Positions 25,602 through 34,164 of a stretch of DNA of 64,000 bases are shown in pieces. Source of the DNA: Gemmataceae bacterium (lineage in GTDB: Bacteria > Planctomycetota > Planctomycetia > Gemmatales > Gemmataceae); assembly GCA_019636445.1 (NCBI GenBank), contig JAHBXO010000009.1, forward strand, positions 1 through 64,000. The letters run 5' to 3'. The position numbers and the translations under genes were made by a program. The notes below the pieces were generated by a model. The model saw only the letters and a list, made by a program, of their open reading frames with translations, did not search any database and had not been told where the DNA came from. The first letter of the stretch is position 1. Each line of letters begins with the position of its first letter.

Positions 25602-27269
25602 TTGCGGTCGCGATTCACGACGATCTGCCGGCAGTTCACGGCGGTCGCGGCGGAAGCCGCGGGCAATGCGGAGCTGTTGGCGCGCTTCCAGGCCACCCGC
25701 GACGACGAGGCGTTCGCGCTCATCGTCAAACGGCACGGACCGATGGTCTGGTCCGTCTGCCGGAACCTGCTGGCGAACGCCGCCGACGCGGACGACGCCT
25801 TCCAGGCGACGTTCCTCGCGCTCGCGCGGAACGGCCAGTCGGTGCGGAAGCCGGAGGCGCTCGGGGCGTGGCTGCACGGAGTCGCCGTCCGCGTGGCGAA
25901 CAAACTCAAGCGGTCGGCCGCGCGACGGACGAACCGCGAGAAGACGGTCGCCAACGGCGAAGCGTCTTCGCCCGTCGCCGACAGCCGGTGGGACGAGATG
26001 CTTGCGGCCGTCCACGAAGAGGTCGCCAAGCTGCCCGACGGGGAGCGCACGGCGTTCGTCGTCTGCTGCCTCGAAGGAGTGCGCCAGCCGGACGCAATCG
26101 CCCGGCTCGGCTGGAAGCCCGGCACGCTCACCGGCCGGCTCTCGAAGGCCAAACAACGATTACTCGACCGTTTAACCCAGCGTGGTCTCGCGCCGGCGGC
26201 GGCGCTCGGCGCGCTCGGGTTGGGAGCCACCACGGGGCAGGCCACGGCGCCCGCTCCGCTCGTCGCATCCGTCACGAACTTCGTGGCGAACGCCGGCTCG
26301 ATTCCGGCCTCGCTGCTCGAACTCACGAAAGGGGTCACCGAGATGACGATTTCCAAAGTGAAGATGCTCGCCGCGGCCGTGCTGGTCGCGGGCGGTCTGG
26401 CCGTCGGCGGCGGAGCCGGCTGGTTCGCGAACGCGGATGCGCAGTCGGCGCCCGCGCCGGCCAAGGCCGCACGGCCGGCGCCGGGTGCACCAACACCGGC
26501 CGCGGTGGCTCCCGGTGCCCCACAAGGATTCGGAGCGGTTGGACCGGCACCCGGTGTCGCTTCGACTGGCACGATGAGTTCGGGAATGTCCACGCGCGCC
26601 CCGGCTTCGCGCGCATGGGAGCACAAGACCGTCGACGTCTCGGCGATGAATCGGGCCCAGTTGAAGGACGCACTCGACAAGGAAGGTGCCGATGGCTGGG
26701 AACTGGCCGGCGTCGATTCCATCGTGACGGGTGGTTTGACCACCGAACGGACGGCGATTTTCAAGCGCCAGAAGTTTGCCGTGGGAGTCGTGAACTCGAC
26801 GAACGCGTTCGGCGGCGGAGCCGGCATGCCCCCAGGGTTGGGCGCGGCGGCGTCCGGCGGCGGGGGGAATCCGTTCAATCCGGCGGCGACGCTGCCCACG
26901 CCGGGCGGAACCAAATCCGAATATTCGCCATCCACCATCACACCGCTGCCGAGTGGTTCGAGCGGAGGATTCGATCCGACGCCGATCCGACCTTCGACCG
27001 GCGCGCCGTCGGCACCGAAGCTCTCGCTGCACACCATTCCGCTCCAGGCCGCGACGGCCACGAACGCCGCCACCGTGCTCAAAGAACTGTTGGCCATCGG
27101 CGAATTCCCCGGCGTGTCCGCCATCATTTCGGACACCGATACGAACAGCCTGATTGTGAAGGCAAGCGACGCGGGACTGAAAGCCATCAGCGACCGCGCC
27201 AAGAAGCTGGACGAATCGGCGGCCGCGAAGCGGAAGGAAGATGAAGTGATCAACAAGCGGAAGCCGTGA
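25602..27269 (+). CDS. ECF sigma factor fused to membrane anchor, DUF4177-like and NolW-like domains
   Basis: 555 residues, TTG start with a GGAGG site about 10 nt upstream. Sigma region 2 spans about 32-98 (DDEAFALIVKRHGPMVWSVC, DADDAFQATFLALAR) and region 4 about 135-190 (LPDGERTAFVVCCLEG; AIARLGWKPGTLTGRLSKAK). This is the planctomycete ECF01-Gob type. A membrane helix follows (254-272) and then an Ala/Pro linker. Next is a DUF4177-like domain (337-392, WEHKTVD...GWELAGVDSI). Last comes a NolW/secretin-N-like domain (473-537, LHTIPLQAATATNAATVLKEL, TNSLIVKASDAGLKAI). The sigma part would be cytoplasmic and the C-terminal domains outside, so the protein could itself be the membrane sensor. 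Release would need cleavage or conformational change. No separate anti-sigma gene is adjacent. Confidence 0.88.
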   Translation: MRSRFTTICRQFTAVAAEAAGNAELLARFQATRDDEAFALIVKRHGPMVWSVCRNLLANAADADDAFQATFLALARNGQSVRKPEALGAWLHGVAVRVANKLKRSAARRTNREKTVANGEASSPVADSRWDEMLAAVHEEVAKLPDGERTAFVVCCLEGVRQPDAIARLGWKPGTLTGRLSKAKQRLLDRLTQRGLAPAAALGALGLGATTGQATAPAPLVASVTNFVANAGSIPASLLELTKGVTEMTISKVKMLAAAVLVAGGLAVGGGAGWFANADAQSAPAPAKAARPAPGAPTPAAVAPGAPQGFGAVGPAPGVASTGTMSSGMSTRAPASRAWEHKTVDVSAMNRAQLKDALDKEGADGWELAGVDSIVTGGLTTERTAIFKRQKFAVGVVNSTNAFGGGAGMPPGLGAAASGGGGNPFNPAATLPTPGGTKSEYSPSTITPLPSGSSGGFDPTPIRPSTGAPSAPKLSLHTIPLQAATATNAATVLKELLAIGEFPGVSAIISDTDTNSLIVKASDAGLKAISDRAKKLDESAAAKRKEDEVINKRKP

Positions 27270-27308
27270 TCGCTCGCCGTTCGCCGCGCGGTTCCCGACA
27301 ATGACCGG

Positions 27309-28823
27309 ATGAAATACCGACCGAGTTTCGAAGAGTTCGTAGCTCTCGCGCAGTCGCACACCGTCGTGCCGGTCTACCGGCAACTGGTGGGCGACACGCT
27401 CACGCCCGTCTCGGCGTTCAAGGCGATCGCGGCGAACGACAACTGGGCGTTCCTCTTCGAGAGCGTCGTCGGCGGCGAACGGATCGGCCGGTACAGCTTC
27501 GTCGGCGCCGGACCATTCGAGCGCTTCGAGGCGAGCGGGCCGACCGTCTCCGTTCACCGCGACGGCCGCACCGAAACGTCCACTTCCGCCGATCCTCTGA
27601 AATCCCTGGAAGAAAGCATCGCCCGGTTCCGCGCCCCGCATCTCGCGGGGCTGCCGCGCTTCATCGGCGGCGCCGTCGGCTTCGCCTCCTACGATGCCGT
27701 ACGCTACGTCGAGCGCCTGCCGAACGCCCCGCCGGACGATCGTGGCATCCCCGACCTCTGCTTCGGCTTCTATGACCGGATGGTCTTCTTCGATCACATC
27801 AACAAGACGGTCAACGTCGTCGCACACGTGCGGAGTGCGGAGTGCGGAGTGCGGAGTGCGGAGTTAAAAACCTTGTACGACGACGCTTGCCGACGCGTCG
27901 ATGAGTTGGTCGAGCAACTGCAACGGCCCGTTTCGGATCTGCCACTGCGGGACATTGATCCTCATTCCGCCGTCGGCTCGCGGTCCGACCGCGTTCACTC
28001 GAATTTCACGAAAGCGGAATACGAATCTGCCGTGCGAAAGACGATCGAGTACATCAACGCCGGGGACGCGTTCCAGGTGGTGCCGAGCCAGCGGTTCCAG
28101 ACGGAGACGACGGCCGATCCGTTCGACATCTATCGGGCGCTGCGGGTGGTGAATCCGTCGCCGTTCATGTTCTTCGTCCGCTGCGGGGCGACGACGCTGG
28201 TCGGGGCGTCGCCGGAGATCATGTGCCGGGTGGAGAACCGCGAGATGACGGTGCGCCCGCTCGCCGGTACGCGCAAACGCGGGGCGACGCCGGAGGAGGA
28301 CAAGGCGCTCGCCGAGGAACTGGTGAACGACCCGAAGGAACGGGCCGAGCACATCATGCTCGTCGATCTGGCCCGCAACGACATCGGCAAGGTCGCCGAG
28401 ATCGGCAGCGTGAAGATCGGCGACCTGCTGACGGTCGAGCGATACAGCCATGTCATGCACCTGTCCAGTACCGTGACGGGCACGCTGAAGGAGGGCCTGA
28501 CGGCCTTCGACGCGATGCGGTCGAGCCTGCCGGCCGGCACGCTGTCGGGCGCGCCAAAGGTGCGGGCGATGGAGATCATCGACGAACTGGAACCGCACCG
28601 CCGCGGGCCGTACGGCGGCGCGGTCGGCTACTTTGACTTCAGCGGGAACATGGACACCTGTATCGCCTTGCGGACGATGGTGATCCAGGGGACGACGGCC
28701 TACGTGCAGGCCGGCGCCGGCGTCGTGGCCGACAGCGTGCCCGAGAGCGAGTACCAGGAAACCGTGAACAAGGCGATGGGCCTGATGAAGGCGCTCGAGA
28801 TCGCCGAGACGCAACTGGGCTGA
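27309..28823 (+). CDS. trpE: Anthranilate synthase component I
   Basis: 504 residues; makes anthranilate from chorismate with a glutaminase partner, the first step to tryptophan. C-terminal chorismate-binding signatures are complete: LVGASPEIMCRV, RPLAGTRKRGATPEED, HIMLVDLARNDIGKV, LPAGTLSGAPKVRAMEIIDE and GPYGGAVGYFDFSGNMDTC. The N-terminal feedback region is present. trpG is not adjacent. A 5 x 7-bp tandem repeat encodes an odd HVRSAECGVRSAEL loop in the linker between the domains, and it looks like an acquired insert. Confidence 0.93.
   Translation: MKYRPSFEEFVALAQSHTVVPVYRQLVGDTLTPVSAFKAIAANDNWAFLFESVVGGERIGRYSFVGAGPFERFEASGPTVSVHRDGRTETSTSADPLKSLEESIARFRAPHLAGLPRFIGGAVGFASYDAVRYVERLPNAPPDDRGIPDLCFGFYDRMVFFDHINKTVNVVAHVRSAECGVRSAELKTLYDDACRRVDELVEQLQRPVSDLPLRDIDPHSAVGSRSDRVHSNFTKAEYESAVRKTIEYINAGDAFQVVPSQRFQTETTADPFDIYRALRVVNPSPFMFFVRCGATTLVGASPEIMCRVENREMTVRPLAGTRKRGATPEEDKALAEELVNDPKERAEHIMLVDLARNDIGKVAEIGSVKIGDLLTVERYSHVMHLSSTVTGTLKEGLTAFDAMRSSLPAGTLSGAPKVRAMEIIDELEPHRRGPYGGAVGYFDFSGNMDTCIALRTMVIQGTTAYVQAGAGVVADSVPESEYQETVNKAMGLMKALEIAETQLG
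27828..27862 (+). repeat. Five tandem copies of a 7-bp unit inside trpE
   Basis: GTGCGGA is repeated five times without interruption in the trpE linker. Because 7 is not a multiple of 3, gain or loss of one unit would shift the frame, while three units (21 bp) keep it. The present number is in frame. Confidence 0.85.
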
Positions 28824-28826
28824 GAA

Positions 28827-29285
28827 TCAGGCCGTTCGCGCTTCCGCTTCGTCCCGAATCAACCGGCAGCGGTGCTCCAGGAGTCGGCGCAAGTACCTTT
28901 TCAAATACAATCGATCCACGATCCAACCGAGCAAACCAAACGGGGATCGGAATTCGAGCGTGTCGATCATCAATGTCCGGCCACCGCGATCCTCGAAACG
29001 GTGGTCGTGCACGAGCGAGCGAAACGCGCCGGCCGTCATCTCGTCGCGGAAGTGATACGGCCGATCGAACGCGGTGATCTTAGCCGTGAGCCGTTGCCGC
29101 ACGCCGAGGTGCCGGGCTTCCCACGTGACGGTTTCGCCCGTTTCGATGAGGCCAGACGTGCGGCCGGCGACAGCGTGCTCGCCGGTAGCTTCCATCGTGC
29201 GGACGTGGAAGTCGATGTCGCGGGCGAGATCGAAGCAGACTTCGATCGGTGCGGCGATGGTTGTCTCGATGCGGAACGCGGCCAC
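28827..29285 (-). CDS. SRPBCC-fold (START-like) ligand-binding protein
   Basis: 152 residues with the SRPBCC pattern: a beta start IETTIAAPIEVCFDLARDID, central curved strands (TWEARHLGVRQRLTAKITAF, FRDEMTAGAFRSLVHDHRFE), and the closing long helix YLRRLLEHRCRLIRDEA. Such proteins bind hydrophobic ligands; a group annotated near cell-division or cyclase genes is common in planctomycetes. The ligand is unknown. It converges on trpE with a 3-bp gap. Confidence 0.8.
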   Translation of the reverse strand: MAAFRIETTIAAPIEVCFDLARDIDFHVRTMEATGEHAVAGRTSGLIETGETVTWEARHLGVRQRLTAKITAFDRPYHFRDEMTAGAFRSLVHDHRFEDRGGRTLMIDTLEFRSPFGLLGWIVDRLYLKRYLRRLLEHRCRLIRDEAEARTA

Positions 29286-29334
29286 GATGCATCCTCCCGA
29301 CGGATGAACCGCATCCGGAAACGGCCGACAACGC

Positions 29335-29562
29335 TCATTCCACCTTCGGCAACGCCCCGTACATCGCGATGCGCCCGCAACCCGCGCACATGAAGGCGTT
29401 CACGACGCCGGCCGTCGGGTAGCCCCCGGTCCAGAAGCTCACCTTGTCGTCTGGCATTCGGTAATGGAGGACCGTCGTACTGCGGTAGTTGTGGTCGATT
29501 ATGACGATGGGCAGCATGGTCCCGTCGCATTCACCGCAGGTTCGCGTCGGTTCGTCGGCCAT
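29335..29562 (-). CDS. Small zinc-ribbon-like protein
   Basis: 75 residues with CGEC near the start and CAGC near the end, spaced like a four-cysteine zinc knuckle with a beta-rich insert (MLPIVIIDHNYRSTTVLHYR; SFWTGGYPTAGVVNAF). It reads like a nucleic-acid or metal-binding mini-protein; no family recognised. It lies 49 bp upstream of the SRPBCC gene on the same strand and is divergent from proS. Confidence 0.65.
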   Translation of the reverse strand: MADEPTRTCGECDGTMLPIVIIDHNYRSTTVLHYRMPDDKVSFWTGGYPTAGVVNAFMCAGCGRIAMYGALPKVE

Positions 29563-29692
29563 GGGGCACCGTTCGGGAGAAAGGATCGTCTCGAATCCAG
29601 CCGTATCGTACCTGGACGGCCTCGCTCCACAAGAACGAACTTCCCCGGTCCTATAACAGTCCCTTCAGAGCACCCCTACAGGACCAGCGAAC

Positions 29693-31201
29693 ATGGCCGA
29701 GAAGATCACGCCCCGGGCGAAGGATTATCCCCAGTGGTACCTCGACGTCGTTCAGGAGGCCGGCCTCGCCGACAACTCCGACGTGCGAGGCTGCATGGTC
29801 ATCAAGCCCACCGGCTACGCCCTCTGGGAGAAGATGCAGCGCGGCCTCGACAAACTCTTCAAGGACACCGGCCACGTCAACGCCTACTTCCCGCTCTTCA
29901 TCCCGATGAGCTACCTCGCCAAGGAAGAGGAGATGGCCGAGGGGTTCGCGAAGGAGTGCGCCGTCGTCACGCACTATCGCCTCAAGGCCGAGAAGGGCCA
30001 GCCGCTGCACGTCGACCCGACCGCGAAGCTCGAGGAGCCGTTGATCGTGCGGCCGACGTCCGAGACGATCATCTGGAAGACGTACAAGAACTGGATCCAA
30101 AGCTATCGCGACCTGCCGCTGCTCATCAACCAATGGGCGAACGTCGTGCGCTGGGAGATGCGCACGCGGCTGTTCCTGCGCACGGCCGAGTTCCTCTGGC
30201 AGGAAGGGCACACGGCACACGCCACCGCCAAGGAAGCCGAGGAGGAGACGCTGCGGATGGTGCGTGTGTACCAGCAGTTCGCCGAGGAGTTCATGGCGAT
30301 GCCGGTGCTCGTCGGGCCGAAGAGCGACGGCCAGAAGTTCCCCGGTGCCGTGTACACGCTCTGCATCGAGGCGCTCATGCAGGACGGCAAGGCGCTCCAG
30401 GCCGGGACGAGCCACTTCCTCGGCCAGAACTTCGCAAAGGCGTTCGACGTGACATTCACGAACGTCGACAACAAGATCGAGCACGCCTGGGCGACGAGCT
30501 GGGGCGTGAGCACGCGGCTCATCGGCGGCCTCATCATGACGCACTCGGACGACAACGGCCTCGTGGTGCCGCCTCGCCTCGCGCCGACTCACGTCGTCAT
30601 CTGCCCGCTGGGCCGTAACGACGCGGAGCGCGGCCCGAGCATCGCCGCTGCCGAGACGCTGGCGAAGCAGTTGCGGGAGATCCCACGCGACGACTTCTAT
30701 GGGTATGAGCCGATCAGCGTGAAGATCGACACGATGTTCGACAAGCAGCCCGGCTACCGCTACGCGGAATACGAGCTGCGTGGCGTGCCGGTGCGCGTCG
30801 AGATCGGGCCGAAGGACATCGAGAAGTCCGCCTGCGCCGTGGCCCGGCGCGACGTGCCGGGCAAGGAGGGGAAGCAGTTCGGCGTGCCTCTGACCGGCGC
30901 CGCGGCGCACATCGATGCCCTGCTTCGGGACATCCAGAAGTCGCTCTTCGAGAAGGCGAAGAAGCATCGAGAATCGACGACGAGGATTGCCAACAACTAC
31001 GACGAGTTCAAGCAGATGATCGAGCAGCCCGGCTTCGTGCTGGCCCACTGGGACGGCACGCGCGCGACCGAGGACAAGATCCAAGAAGAGACGAAGGCGA
31101 CGATCCGCTGCATCCCGTTCGACGGCGATCCGACGCCGGGCGCGTGCATGGTGACGGGCGCGCCGAGCGCGAAGCGCGTGGTGTTTGCCCGGGCGTATTG
31201 A
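29693..31201 (+). CDS. proS: Prolyl-tRNA synthetase, archaeal/eukaryotic type
   Basis: 502 residues, the short ProS type 3 without the INS editing domain. Class II motifs are clear: [19 protein letters not shown], motif 2 in [48 protein letters not shown], and motif 3 in [15 protein letters not shown]. The C-terminal anticodon-binding and zinc-like domain ends with Cys and FARAY. This type is found in archaea, eukaryotes and a minority of bacteria including many planctomycetes. It has its own upstream region of about 130 bp. Confidence 0.95.
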   Translation: MAEKITPRAKDYPQWYLDVVQEAGLADNSDVRGCMVIKPTGYALWEKMQRGLDKLFKDTGHVNAYFPLFIPMSYLAKEEEMAEGFAKECAVVTHYRLKAEKGQPLHVDPTAKLEEPLIVRPTSETIIWKTYKNWIQSYRDLPLLINQWANVVRWEMRTRLFLRTAEFLWQEGHTAHATAKEAEEETLRMVRVYQQFAEEFMAMPVLVGPKSDGQKFPGAVYTLCIEALMQDGKALQAGTSHFLGQNFAKAFDVTFTNVDNKIEHAWATSWGVSTRLIGGLIMTHSDDNGLVVPPRLAPTHVVICPLGRNDAERGPSIAAAETLAKQLREIPRDDFYGYEPISVKIDTMFDKQPGYRYAEYELRGVPVRVEIGPKDIEKSACAVARRDVPGKEGKQFGVPLTGAAAHIDALLRDIQKSLFEKAKKHRESTTRIANNYDEFKQMIEQPGFVLAHWDGTRATEDKIQEETKATIRCIPFDGDPTPGACMVTGAPSAKRVVFARAY

Positions 31202-31207
31202 CGATTT

Positions 31208-32167
31208 TCAACCGTGATTCGGTCGGGCCGCGCGAAGCGCGGCCTTTATCGACTCGATGGCCCACTTGGCTTGGCCCAATCCGTACCGCCGCGCCGAACC
31301 CAACGCTCGCCACGATGCCCGCAGATTCCCTCGCTGGGACTCAGCATATGCCAAGCCGAAGTAACCCTCGCGCAATTCCAGTCGAAGCATTTCGCCATCG
31401 ATCGGATGCAGCGGCCGGTCAAGGTGGCGCTGCTTCAGCGCCAGCACTTCACGGAGGGTCGTCGTGCCCTGGGCACTCGTGTTGGCGGCGTGCAGCCGGT
31501 ACTCGCCGATCGGCTCCGGAATGTACGCCAGCGGGCCGACGGTTGTCAGTTTCAGGCTGATGTCCGCATCCCACGCGACGCGGAGCGTCTTGTCGAAGCC
31601 GCCGGCCTTTTGCCAGGCGGACTTGCGGAAAGTCGTGCTGCTGGCGATGGTGAGCGTGCCGTGAGAGAGGACGTGCGCGTAGACTCCGGCCGGGTCGAGC
31701 AGGCGGCAGCCGACGCCGTCCGTGTAGGGGATTGCATCGATCCGAACGCGGCTTTCCGCGACGAAGTCGCCGGGCGTCGGTTTCCCGTCGGCATCGATCT
31801 TCACGAGCAACCCGATCGCGGCGACGGCGTTCCCGTGCCGATCGAGCGCCCCGGCCTGCCGTTCGATCCGGTCCGGAAGCATCCGGTCGTCCTGGTCCAG
31901 CGTCGTGATGAACGGCGAAGCGGAGTGCTCGAAGCCCTTCGTCATCGGCAGAACGGGGCCGCCGCTATTGCGTTCGAGTTGCAAGATGCGGATCGGAACC
32001 GGGCCACGCAGATTCTGAAGGACCTTCAACGTGTCATCCTTCGAGCAATCGTCGACGACGACGATCTCGCTCGGCTGTCGAGTCTGGGTGAAGACCGATT
32101 CCACTGCGGCCGCGATGTACTTCGCCCCGTTGTAGGTGGGGATGACCACGGACACGGACGATGACAC
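31208..32167 (-). CDS. Glycosyltransferase family 2
   Basis: 319 residues. The GT-A core begins SVSVVIPTYNGAKYIAAAVE, followed by VVVDDCSKDDT (nucleotide binding) and the metal-site TLDQDDRMLPDRIE. A later WDADISLKL and the EYRLHAANTS segment fit inverting transferases of surface polysaccharides. Donor and acceptor cannot be told. It converges on proS and is 12 bp downstream of the pterin-enzyme gene, perhaps the last gene of that operon. Confidence 0.87.
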   Translation of the reverse strand: MSSSVSVVIPTYNGAKYIAAAVESVFTQTRQPSEIVVVDDCSKDDTLKVLQNLRGPVPIRILQLERNSGGPVLPMTKGFEHSASPFITTLDQDDRMLPDRIERQAGALDRHGNAVAAIGLLVKIDADGKPTPGDFVAESRVRIDAIPYTDGVGCRLLDPAGVYAHVLSHGTLTIASSTTFRKSAWQKAGGFDKTLRVAWDADISLKLTTVGPLAYIPEPIGEYRLHAANTSAQGTTTLREVLALKQRHLDRPLHPIDGEMLRLELREGYFGLAYAESQRGNLRASWRALGSARRYGLGQAKWAIESIKAALRAARPNHG

Positions 32168-32179
32168 GTCAATCTCCGA

Positions 32180-32668
32180 TCAGGGGCATAACTCGACCAT
32201 GGCCGACTGGCCGACGTTCTCCTCGACCTCGACACGCACGGCCTCGGGTGAGTAACCGCGCGCTCGGACGCCGTCGAGCAGGCGTTCGGCAATCAGCTTC
32301 GCCAGCAGTTCCGCCGTCGTGTTCCCGATGTCGAGCAGGATGCAATCCTCGCGCGGGAAGATCCATTCCTTCGAACCGAAGGTCACACGCACGCGAGTGT
32401 CATCCGCCGACACGGGCAGCAGCGGGTTCTTCGTAGCCAGCAGCATGTGGTGGTCGAGTTCGCCGGCGATGGCGCGCGTCAGGTTCTGGAGGGCGATGAA
32501 GTCGAAGACGTAATGGTTCTCGTCGAGCGGTCCGTGCACTTCGACGGCCACGCGATAGTTGTGTCCGTGCAGGCGCTCGCCCATGTTCCCGTTAAAGGTG
32601 ATGAAGTGCGCGCAGCTGAAGGTGAAGAAATCCTTCGCGACGCGGACGTGATAGCGCTCGGTGGGCAT
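32180..32668 (-). CDS. 6-pyruvoyltetrahydropterin synthase-family enzyme, PTPS-III-like
   Basis: 162 residues of the PTPS/QueD fold. Zinc ligands are H21 (CAHF) and H34, H36 (HGHNY). At the position where QueD/PTPS-II has catalytic Cys four residues before HGH, this protein lacks Cys and instead has Glu31 in GERLHGHNY. That E-x2-HGHN pattern is characteristic of PTPS-III, which converts dihydroneopterin triphosphate directly to 6-hydroxymethyldihydropterin, bypassing FolB in folate synthesis. The later ELDHHMLL and EVEENVGQSAMVE are also typical. It shares a TAATG junction with the Uma2 gene, and lies in a cluster with CitG-like and ATP-grasp genes. Confidence 0.82.
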   Translation of the reverse strand: MPTERYHVRVAKDFFTFSCAHFITFNGNMGERLHGHNYRVAVEVHGPLDENHYVFDFIALQNLTRAIAGELDHHMLLATKNPLLPVSADDTRVRVTFGSKEWIFPREDCILLDIGNTTAELLAKLIAERLLDGVRARGYSPEAVRVEVEENVGQSAMVELCP

Positions 32669-33258
32669 TAGGGATTTGCATCCGGTGTCTGGAATTTCAC
32701 GCGACGATAGATGTCGGCCATTGGAATCTCAAGGGGCACCGCAGACATGCGGAACATCTCGCTGAGCTGTGCGTAGGCCGTGAGTACCCAGAGACCGTTC
32801 GACTGGCGCACGAACTGATCAACCGCCGGCTCTTTTTGGGCAATGAGGATGTACTCTTCAAGCGTGGGAATTTGGCGGTACTGACGAAACTTCGCCCCGC
32901 GATCATAGGCTTCCGTACTATCCGAGAGAACCTCAACTATGACGCGAGGATTCACGATCGTGTCGAACAAGCCGTCGGCGTATTCGACTTCGCCGCAGAC
33001 GACGAGAATATCGGGGTAAGTGTAGAGCCCCGTCGGACTCACGAGGACGCGCTGGTCGGTCGTGAATGATTCGCATGGCCCGTTGAGAAGTCGCATTCCG
33101 AGTTGTACAGCGAAGTTCTCCTTGATGCGATTGTGTTCGCCGGTCGCTCCGGCCATCGCGAACATTTCGCCGTTGTAGAACTCGCTGCGGAATTCGGCGG
33201 CTCGCTCGATCGCGAGGTATTCCTGCGCCGTCAGTTTCTTCTTCGGCACCGCGGTCAT
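32668..33258 (-). CDS. Uma2-family (DUF820) putative endonuclease
   Basis: 196 residues. Uma2 core: TAQEYLAIERAAEFRSEFYNGE, TYPDILVVCGEVEY, PRVIVEVLSDSTEAYDRGAKF (catalytic E-V-L-S strand), RQYRQIPTLEEYILI. It is of a different subgroup from the copy at 22536, beginning with the KKKLTAQEYL type. It overlaps the start of the PTPS gene by one base and lies 9 bp after the CitG-like gene, so it is an inserted member of a cofactor operon. Confidence 0.85.
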   Translation of the reverse strand: MTAVPKKKLTAQEYLAIERAAEFRSEFYNGEMFAMAGATGEHNRIKENFAVQLGMRLLNGPCESFTTDQRVLVSPTGLYTYPDILVVCGEVEYADGLFDTIVNPRVIVEVLSDSTEAYDRGAKFRQYRQIPTLEEYILIAQKEPAVDQFVRQSNGLWVLTAYAQLSEMFRMSAVPLEIPMADIYRRVKFQTPDANP

Positions 33259-33267
33259 CGATGCACC

Positions 33268-34164
33268 TCAGAGCCAATCGGGAACATCCCAGCGGAACGG
33301 ATCGGACGGCTTCACCTTATCGTCCCGCAGCGCGACGAACAAGCACGCCGTCACGAGGTCGGCGACGGTGCCGGGGTTGAGCTTGTTGCCGTCGGAACGC
33401 AGATGTGCGTCCAGTTCGACGCCGACTTCGCGGCCTTCGGATGTATCGAGGCCGCCGTGTTCGAAGACTCGCTGGGCACGCCGTTGAACGTCCTCCGCGA
33501 CTGACAGACCGCTCTTGCGCGCGATCAACGAATCGGGGAACTTCGCGAGCCAGCGCAACTGGCACTCGATGACGGCCGACTCGATGCGGCCGAACTTCGC
33601 GAATGCTTCGAGGAATGCGGGCACGCCAACGTCGAAGACGTCCGCGTAGCCGTTGGCGTACTGCCGCGCGATCAGGTCGCGGCTGGCAGCGAGCTTCATG
33701 GCTTCCAAAATCGTGATCGTCGGCTCGTTCTTCACGTCCCCTTCCGGCGCGTCGCCGAGCCCGCCGGGGGATGCGATGCGGATCGCTTCGAAGACGTCCT
33801 TCGTCGTGTTCAGGTCGAGCTTCGCGAGGAAGCGCGGGATCGCGTAGTGGTTCGTGTCGCAATAGAGCAGCGGCAGCAAAAGGAGGAGAATGCCGAGGTT
33901 CGTGTTCTGCCCTGTCGTCTCGCGCGTCGCCCTGACGGCATCCTTCAGCACGAGTCCGAAGGGCCAGCCGTGAAGGGCACGGTTCAGCGGGTCGGCGACG
34001 GCGGCGGCGCTCAGGGCGAAGTCGAGGTAGGTCGTGCCGTTGAAGTCTGCGTAGCGGTGGACGTTGCCGACCTTGCGCGCGGTCGCTTCCCACAGGCACG
34101 CCGTCTGAACGTGAAAGATCACGTCGCGCGCCTCGGCCGGTTCCTCCACCTGACGGCGTTTCAT
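33268..34164 (-). CDS. CitG/MdcB-like triphosphoribosyl-dephospho-CoA synthase family protein
   Basis: 298 residues. CitG-family features are ACLWEATARKVGNVHRYADF (the E-x5-KxGNVH loop), DFALSAAAVADPL, TGQNTNLGILLLLLPL, and SPGGLGDAPEGDV. Classic CitG/MdcB makes the citrate or malonate lyase prosthetic group, but no lyase genes are here. A divergent CitG-like group (ORF5 type) is a constant member of tetrahydromethanopterin gene sets in methylotrophs and planctomycetes, and the adjacent ATP-grasp ligase and pterin enzyme favour that reading. Its ATG overlaps the ATP-grasp stop (ATGA). Confidence 0.78.
   Translation of the reverse strand: MKRRQVEEPAEARDVIFHVQTACLWEATARKVGNVHRYADFNGTTYLDFALSAAAVADPLNRALHGWPFGLVLKDAVRATRETTGQNTNLGILLLLLPLLYCDTNHYAIPRFLAKLDLNTTKDVFEAIRIASPGGLGDAPEGDVKNEPTITILEAMKLAASRDLIARQYANGYADVFDVGVPAFLEAFAKFGRIESAVIECQLRWLAKFPDSLIARKSGLSVAEDVQRRAQRVFEHGGLDTSEGREVGVELDAHLRSDGNKLNPGTVADLVTACLFVALRDDKVKPSDPFRWDVPDWL

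Noticed and set aside
26172..27827. 551-codon minus-strand frame over the ECF and trpE genes
   Set aside because: It crosses two well-supported plus-strand genes and has no recognisable motif.
33268..34164. Citrate or malonate lyase prosthetic-group synthase
   Set aside because: No citC/D/E/F or mdc genes are nearby and the neighbours are pterin and ATP-grasp enzymes, so the name reflects the family only.
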